Shown one piece after another: positions 29,223 through 36,139 of a stretch of 36,139 nucleotides of DNA. A program made the position numbers and the translations under genes. This DNA comes from Streptomyces sp. IMTB 2501 (lineage in GTDB: Bacteria > Actinomycetota > Actinomycetes > Streptomycetales > Streptomycetaceae): assembly GCF_001953885.1 (NCBI RefSeq), contig NZ_MQUS01000054.1, positions 1 to 36,139 of the forward strand, read 5' to 3'. Within the stretch, counting starts at the first letter, position 1. The number at the start of each line of letters is the position of its first letter. The notes beneath the pieces were generated by a model. It was not told where the DNA came from, made no database searches, and saw only the letters and a program-made list of their open reading frames with translations.

Positions 29223-31021
29223 ATGACGGTCCTGCCTGACGACGGGCTCCCACTGGCCGCCGAGTTCCCTGACACGACGCACGAGCAGTGGCAACGCCTG
29301 GTCGAGGGTGTGCTGCGCAAGTCGGGCAAGGAAGTCTCGGGCTCGGCAGCTGAGGACGCCCTGTCCACGACGCTGGAGGACGGGCTGCGCACCCGGCCCC
29401 TCTACACAGCACGCGACGACGCGCCCGACCCCGGCCTGCCCGGCTTCGCCCCGTATGTGCGCGGCAGCCGCCCCGAGGGCAACACCGCGGGCGGCTGGGA
29501 CGTACGGCAGCGGCACACCGCCCTCGCCGACGGCGCCGCGCTGGCCGACCTGGAGAACGGCGGCACCTCGCTGTGGCTCGTGCTGGGCGAGGGCGGCTTC
29601 CCGGTCGAGGGGCTCGGCCGGGCGCTGGAGGGCGTCTATCTCGACCTGGCGCCGGTCGTCCTGGACGCGGGCCGGGACACCGAGCGGGCCGCCGAGGCGC
29701 TGCTGCGGCTGTACGCCGACAAGGGCGTGGACGCCACGGCCGTACGCGGCAATCTGGGCGGCGACCCGCTGGGGTACGAGGCCCGTACCGGCACCGCCCT
29801 GGACTTCGCGCCGTACGCCGCGCTGGCCGCGCGCTGCGCCGAGCGATACCCGGGCCTGCGCGCCCTCACCGTCGACGCGCTGCCGTACCACGAGGCGGGC
29901 GGCTCGGCCGCGCAGGAGCTGGGCGCCTCGCTCGCCACCGGTGTGGCCTGTCTGCGCGAGCTGACCGAGGCGGGGCTGAGCGTCGAACAGGCCACCGGGC
30001 AGCTGGAGTTCCGTTACGCGGCCACCGCCGACCAGTTCCTGACCGTCGCCAAGCTGCGCGCCGCGCGCCGGCTGTGGGCCCGGGTCGCCGAGGTCTCAGG
30101 GGCCCCGGGTGCGCAGGTGCAGCACGCGGTGACCTCGCCGGTGATGATGAGCCGCCGCGACCCGTGGGTGAACATGCTCCGCACGACCGTCGCCACGCTC
30201 GCCGCCGGGGTCGGCGGCGCCGACTCCGTCACCGTGCTGCCGTTCGACCACGCGCTGGGCCTGCCCGACGCGTTCGCCCGCCGGATCGCCCGCAACACCT
30301 CCACGATCCTCATCGAGGAGTCCCACCTGGCCCGGGTCATCGACCCGGCGGGCGGCTCCTGGTACGTCGAGCGGCTCACCGACGAACTCGCCCGGGCCGC
30401 CTGGGAGTTCTTCCGGTCCATCGAGCGCGACGGCGGCCAGGCCGCCGTACTGCGCTCGGGCCGGCTGCGCACCGACCTCGCGACGACCTGGGCGGAGCGC
30501 TCCAAGAAGCTCGCCAAGAGGCGTGAACCCATCACCGGCGTCAGCGAGTTCCCGCTGCTCGCCGAGAAGCCGGTGGAGCGCGAGCCCGCGCCCGAGCCGC
30601 CGTCCGGCGGCCTGCCCCGGGTGCGCCGCGACGAGGCGTACGAGGAGCTGCGCGCCCGCTCCGACGCCCACCTCGCGGCGACCGGCTCCCGCCCCCGGAT
30701 CTTCCTCGCCACGCTGGGCTCGGCCGCCGAGTACACCGCGCGCGCCACGTTCGCCGCCAACCTCTTCCAGGCGGGCGGCATCGAGCCGGTCACCGAGGGC
30801 GGCTTCGAGGCGAGCGGTGCCACCGAGGCCGTGCTGTGTTCCAGCGACGCCCTCTACGCCGAACAGGCCGAGCAGACCGCCGAGTCCCTGCGCGCGGCGG
30901 GCGCCCGCCATGTGTTCCTCGCGGGCCGGGGCGACCACGCCGGCATCGACTCGTATGTCTTCGCGGGCTGCGACGCCATCGACGTCCTGTCCGCGACCCT
31001 CGACCGCATGGGAGTGTCCTG

Positions 31022-31022
<1 letters not shown>
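29223..31022 (+). CDS. mutA: Methylmalonyl-CoA mutase small (beta) subunit
   Basis: A 599-aa non-catalytic subunit of the heterodimeric adenosylcobalamin-dependent mutase. It has the TIM-barrel wording of the family (PLYTARDDAPDPGLPGFAPY, VRGSRPEGNTAGGWDVRQRH, EFRYAATADQFLTVAKLRAA, ARRIARNTSTILIEESHLAR, VIDPAGGSWYVERLTDEL) and a C-terminal Rossmann-like domain without the DxHxxG cobalamin motif, as expected for MutA. The start follows a leaderless promoter. Its stop codon shares one base with the start of mutB (TGATG), so expression is coupled. Together they interconvert succinyl-CoA and methylmalonyl-CoA, feeding polyketide extender units or propionate use. Confidence 0.94.
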
Positions 31023-33196
<2,174 letters not shown>

Positions 33197-33203
33197 GGCG
33201 CCG

Positions 33204-34208
33204 ATGGCAGCGATCGATCTCGACGCCTATGTGAAGGGTGTGCTCGACGGAAAGCGGGCGATCGTGGCCCGCGCGATCACGCTCGTCGAGTCCACCCGCC
33301 CGCAACACCGGGCGCTGGCACAGGAGTTGCTGACGCAGCTGCTTCCGCACAGTGGACGGGCTCGGCGCATCGGCGTGAGCGGGGTACCGGGTGTCGGCAA
33401 GTCGACGTTCATCGACGCGTTCGGCACGCTGCTGACCTCGCTGGGTTACCGGGTCGCCGTCCTCGCGGTCGACCCGTCCTCGACCCGCACCGGTGGCTCC
33501 ATCCTGGGCGACAAGACGAGGATGGAGCGGCTGGCGGTGGACCCGGCGGCGTTCGTCCGCCCCTCCCCCAGCGCGGGCACGCTGGGCGGGGTCGCGAAGG
33601 CGACGCGCGAGTCGATGGTGGTCATGGAGGCGGCGGGCTACGACGTGATCCTCGTGGAGACCGTCGGCGTGGGCCAGTCGGAGACCGCGGTGGCCGACAT
33701 GGTCGACTCCTTCCTCCTGTTGACCCTGGCCCGCACCGGCGACCAGCTGCAGGGCATCAAGAAGGGGGTCCTGGAGCTGGCCGACGTGATCGCCGTCAAC
33801 AAGGCGGACGGTCCGCACGAGCGGGACGCGAAGGCCGCCGCCCGCGAACTGGCGGGCGCGCTGCGGCTGATGCACGGCAAGGACGCGTTCTGGACTCCGC
33901 CGGTGCTCAGTTGCAGCGCCCGGGACTCGACCGGCCTGGAACTGGTCTGGGAGCGCCTCGAACAGCACCGTGCGCTGCTCGACTCCGCCGGCCGGCTGAC
34001 CGCCAAGCGGCGCGATCAGCAGGTGGGCTGGACCTGGGCGATGGTCCGCGACGAACTCCTCGACCGGCTGCATGCCGACCCGGCGGTACGCGAGGCCGCC
34101 CCTGACTTGGAACGGCAGGTCAGGGAGGGCCAGTTGACCGCGACGCTGGCCGCGGAACGCATCCTGGCGGCGTTCGAGGGGCGTACGGCGCCTCCGGCCG
34201 GGGCCTGA
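33204..34208 (+). CDS. meaB: MeaB/ArgK-type GTPase, methylmalonyl-CoA mutase chaperone
   Basis: A 334-aa G3E-family GTPase that protects and reloads the cobalamin mutase. P-loop GVSGVPGVGKSTFIDAFG near residue 55, LAVDPSSTRTGGSILGDKTR, the switch regions DVILVETVGVGQSETAVADM, and the NKAD base-specificity motif near residue 195 are present. The C-terminal helices (QQVGWTWAMVRDELLDRL) support dimerisation. It begins 7 bp after the mutB stop and is followed by a hairpin at 34214-34239, so it is the last gene of the operon. Confidence 0.95.
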   Translation: MAAIDLDAYVKGVLDGKRAIVARAITLVESTRPQHRALAQELLTQLLPHSGRARRIGVSGVPGVGKSTFIDAFGTLLTSLGYRVAVLAVDPSSTRTGGSILGDKTRMERLAVDPAAFVRPSPSAGTLGGVAKATRESMVVMEAAGYDVILVETVGVGQSETAVADMVDSFLLLTLARTGDQLQGIKKGVLELADVIAVNKADGPHERDAKAAARELAGALRLMHGKDAFWTPPVLSCSARDSTGLELVWERLEQHRALLDSAGRLTAKRRDQQVGWTWAMVRDELLDRLHADPAVREAAPDLERQVREGQLTATLAAERILAAFEGRTAPPAGA

Positions 34209-34213
34209 GCCGA

Positions 34214-34239
34214 CCCGCCGCACCGTCGGACGCGGCGGG
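34214..34239 (+). terminator. Terminator hairpin after meaB
   Basis: CCCGCCGC (34214-34221) and GCGGCGGG (34232-34239) form an 8-bp GC stem with a 10-nt loop five bases after the meaB stop codon. Confidence 0.65.
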
Positions 34240-34264
34240 CCGTGTCTCTCCGCTACCGCAGCGC

Positions 34265-34620
34265 CTAGGTCAGCCAGGACCGGTAGCGGCGCAGGGCGCG
34301 GCGCCGCACGAGGTGGTCGCAGGCGAGGGCGCGGGCCGGGCGGGTGGCCGGTGCCGGTTCGGCTCCGCGGGCCGGACGGCGCATCCGGTGGCGGACCTGG
34401 GCCACGCCGGCCGCCGCGGGGAGGGTCTTGTCCGACCAGGTCCCCGGCCGCAACCGGGCGTCCGCCTCACGACCTCGCGCCAGCGGGCGGGGAGGGCGGG
34501 GGCGACCACGAGGTCGGTGCCCATGCCGAGGAGCGCGACACCGCCGACAAGCACCTTCTCGCCGGTCTCGCGCCGGCTGATCCCGCCCGTCAGCATCAGT
34601 GGGAGCGGGCCGACGGCGAC
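34265..34620 (-). pseudogene. Remnant of an NADH:flavin oxidoreductase (old yellow enzyme family)
   Basis: Two frames on the minus strand carry pieces of the C-terminal part of one protein. The first has PLPLMLTGGISRRETGEKVL, then GTDLVVAPALPARW, the phosphate-binding end of an FMN barrel. The second continues with EADARLRPGTWSDKTLPAAA and ends RALRRYRSWLT. They join by a frameshift near 34470-34485. Nothing matching the preceding 250 residues of the barrel is found upstream of about 34620. It is therefore a 5'-deleted, frameshifted relic. Confidence 0.7.
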
Positions 34621-34827
34621 CAGGTCCGTCGGCATCCCCTGGGGCGTGGCCGTGGCCCACCACCTCCAGCACGAGGAGAGGTCCACGGACCTACCGCCGC
34701 CTGCCACTTGAACACACCGACTACGGTGCGCGCGGCGCTGGACGGTCCGAGAGCGTCACGAGTGTCACTTCAGTGTCGAGGCATCGCCCGCAACACCCAC
34801 ACCGACCGAGTCGCGGAACGCGGCAGC

Positions 34828-35295
34828 GTGGAGGACGTCGCGTACCTGTTGGTGCGTTGCCTGCGGGCCGAGGGAGTGGAGTACGTCTTCGGGATTCCCG
34901 GCCCCTTTGCCAAGGGCATGGGCATCGCCGCCCCGCAGATCGGCATCGCCCGCGCTGCCGCTGTAGTTCTGCCACCCGACGACGCTCCAGCCGTCATCCT
35001 GCTCAACCCCCGGATCACCGACTGTTCCGAGGAGACGGACGAGCAGTACGAGGGCTGCCTCAGCTTCTTCGACGTCCGCGGCCTGGTCCCGCGCCCGCTG
35101 ACGATCACGGTCGAGGCCGCCACCCCGACAGGCGAAACTACGACCACCATCTACGAACGCGGCATCGCCCGCCTCATCCACCACGAAATCGACCGCCTCG
35201 ACGGCCTGCTGTACACCGCCCGCATGCGAACGGGCGTGGAGCCGATCCCTGTGGAGGAGCACCGACGGACTGGACGAGCTTGGGCATACGAGTGA
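34828..35295 (+). CDS. Chimeric peptide deformylase-like ORF with a TPP-enzyme-like N-terminus
   Basis: From GTG 34828 the frame gives 155 residues. The first 25 (VEDVAYLLVRCLRAEGVEYV then FGIPG) read like the N-terminus of acetolactate-synthase type TPP enzymes. At PG-PFAKGMG it turns directly into peptide deformylase: motif 1 GMGIAAPQIG, motif 2 EGCLSFFDVRG, motif 3 HHEIDRLDGLLYTARM. Deformylase needs HExxH for its metal; the second His is Arg here (HEIDR). The N-terminal helix and strands of deformylase are missing. The most likely history is a deletion that fused two broken genes, giving a non-functional product, although the frame stays open. There is no clear ribosome binding site, so the start is uncertain. 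Confidence 0.55.
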   Translation: MEDVAYLLVRCLRAEGVEYVFGIPGPFAKGMGIAAPQIGIARAAAVVLPPDDAPAVILLNPRITDCSEETDEQYEGCLSFFDVRGLVPRPLTITVEAATPTGETTTTIYERGIARLIHHEIDRLDGLLYTARMRTGVEPIPVEEHRRTGRAWAYE

Positions 35296-35521
35296 CGAGG
35301 ACAGTCAGCTTGGGAACAGCTTCGGTACTTCCGGAGCGGCCGGCTTCTCCCTCTCCGCGGAGGCATCCTGCCGAACGCGACGGGGACGAACACATCGTGG
35401 ACGAACTGTTCCCCCGCAGAGCACGGCCCGCGCCTGCACGACGTCGCGGCCCGCCCCGGACGCTACGCGCAGCAGTACGACGGAGCGGCGGTCTGGGACG
35501 GCGGCGTGCTGATAGCGACAG
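35296..35521 (+). other. Decayed intergenic segment
   Basis: A plus-strand piece around 35425-35535 reads EHGPRLHDVAARPGRYAQQY then DGAAVWDGGVLIATVT, which looks like natural protein sequence but has no start codon or ribosome binding site in frame and runs into the stop region of the next gene. I take it as a gene fragment of unknown family. Confidence 0.35.
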
Positions 35522-36139
35522 TCACTCCTTGCCGCGGACCACCGCGACGGAGCAGTGCGCGTGATGCAGCAGGGCCTGGCTGACCGAGCCGAGCAGCAGG
35601 CCGGTGAAGCCACCGCGGCCGCGTGCACCGGCCACGACCAGTTGCGCGTCATGACTCGCTTCGATCAGGGCCGGGCGGATCCGGGAACGCACCAGGCGCC
35701 GCTCCACAGCAACCTGGGCATAGCGCGTCTGCCACGGAGACAGGGTCTCGTCCAGCAGCCGCTGCTCCTCCTCACGGAGCCGGTCGATGTCGACCACCAT
35801 GTTCAGCGGGTCGCCCGGCCCCTCGTAGGCTCGTTCGCTCCAGGTGTTCCACACGTGCAGGGCCAGCAGGTCCGCACCGCGCATCTTCGCTTCGGCGAAG
35901 GCGAACTCGACAGCGCGTTCGCCCGCCGGTGCGCCGTCCACCGCCAGCAGCACGGGACCGGTCTGGTGCGGCCTGCCTCGTACCACCAGCACCGGGCAAC
36001 GGCCATACGCGGCCAGATGCACTGCGGTGGAACCGAGGAGCAGGCTGCCGAACGCGCCCAGCCCGCGGCTGCCCACCACGACGAGCGAGGCGGTTCGCGA
36101 CTCGATCTCCAGCACCATCAGCGGCTCGCCGACGGTGAC
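35522..36139 (-). CDS. Universal stress protein, tandem UspA domains, N-terminus outside window
   Basis: Two UspA domains in tandem. The first is seen only from its C-terminal part: SLVVVGSRGLGAFGSLLLGS, PVLVVRG. The second is complete: GPVLLAVDGAPAGERAVEFA, ADLLALHVWNTW, LVVAGARGRGGFTGLLLGSV, HCSVAVVRG. Both have the G-x2-G-x9-G(S/T) ATP-binding pattern. The frame continues through the last bases of the window, so the start is upstream of 36139 on the minus strand. Streptomyces tandem Usp proteins are common; the function is stress-related and unspecified. Confidence 0.92.
   Translation of the reverse strand, partial: VTVGEPLMVLEIESRTASLVVVGSRGLGAFGSLLLGSTAVHLAAYGRCPVLVVRGRPHQTGPVLLAVDGAPAGERAVEFAFAEAKMRGADLLALHVWNTWSERAYEGPGDPLNMVVDIDRLREEEQRLLDETLSPWQTRYAQVAVERRLVRSRIRPALIEASHDAQLVVAGARGRGGFTGLLLGSVSQALLHHAHCSVAVVRGKE

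Noticed and set aside
34265..36139. Insertion sequence or integrated element causing the decayed region
   Set aside because: No transposase, integrase, terminal inverted repeats or tRNA attachment site was seen.

Overview
The window is chromosomal DNA of a Streptomyces or close relative. It has very high GC with GC-rich third codon positions, GTG starts, many leaderless genes whose TANNNT -10 box lies 6-8 nt before the start codon, and families typical of the genus: a carboxylase epsilon subunit, DUF5999, an RsbW-like ATPase, a SepF paralogue, an F420-dependent luciferase-like enzyme and Pnkp/Hen1. I saw no tRNA, rRNA, CRISPR, IS or phage gene.

Layout. (1) 1-2054: the 3' part of an acyl-CoA carboxylase beta subunit with its epsilon subunit, a terminator, a small secreted protein and a DUF5999 protein. 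(2) 2096-10145: a CoA-dependent aromatic catabolic cluster that looks like the aerobic 2-aminobenzoate (anthranilate) route: aryl-CoA ligase, fused flavin monooxygenase/old-yellow-enzyme reductase, enoyl-CoA hydratase, acyl-CoA dehydrogenase, a Rid-family protein and a PaaX-type regulator. Two of its promoters share a TGAC-TGYC-GTCAC motif, a candidate PaaX operator. (3) 10360-14738: an RsbW-like ATPase, then a permease, catabolic ornithine carbamoyltransferase and arginine deiminase (arginine deiminase pathway without carbamate kinase in view). (4) 14760-18823: hen1-pnkp RNA-repair operon. (5) 18905-21543: a lipoprotein gene broken by a frameshift, a long structured palindrome, and an alanyl-tRNA synthetase paralogue that lacks the editing half. 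A short leaderless leader peptide ending in three Ala codons and a hairpin over the ribosome binding site precede the paralogue. This is the most novel-looking unit here. (6) 21564-26024: an LLM oxidoreductase, a 48-aa ORF, a DUF6099-like protein, an AAA ATPase overlapping a MazG-type pyrophosphohydrolase, and a SepF-like protein. (7) 26178-29137: a polytopic membrane protein, then divergent yceI and marR around four copies of a TCCAAATTTGGA-type operator. (8) 29186-34239: mutA-mutB-meaB (methylmalonyl-CoA mutase and its GTPase chaperone) with promoter and terminator. (9) 34265-36139: a decayed segment with an old-yellow-enzyme remnant, a chimeric peptide-deformylase gene and a tandem universal stress protein cut by the window end.

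Protein family names are from recognition of motifs, not from searches. Start sites were chosen from ribosome binding sites, leaderless promoters and family N-termini. Operator and RNA-structure calls are reading-level inferences.
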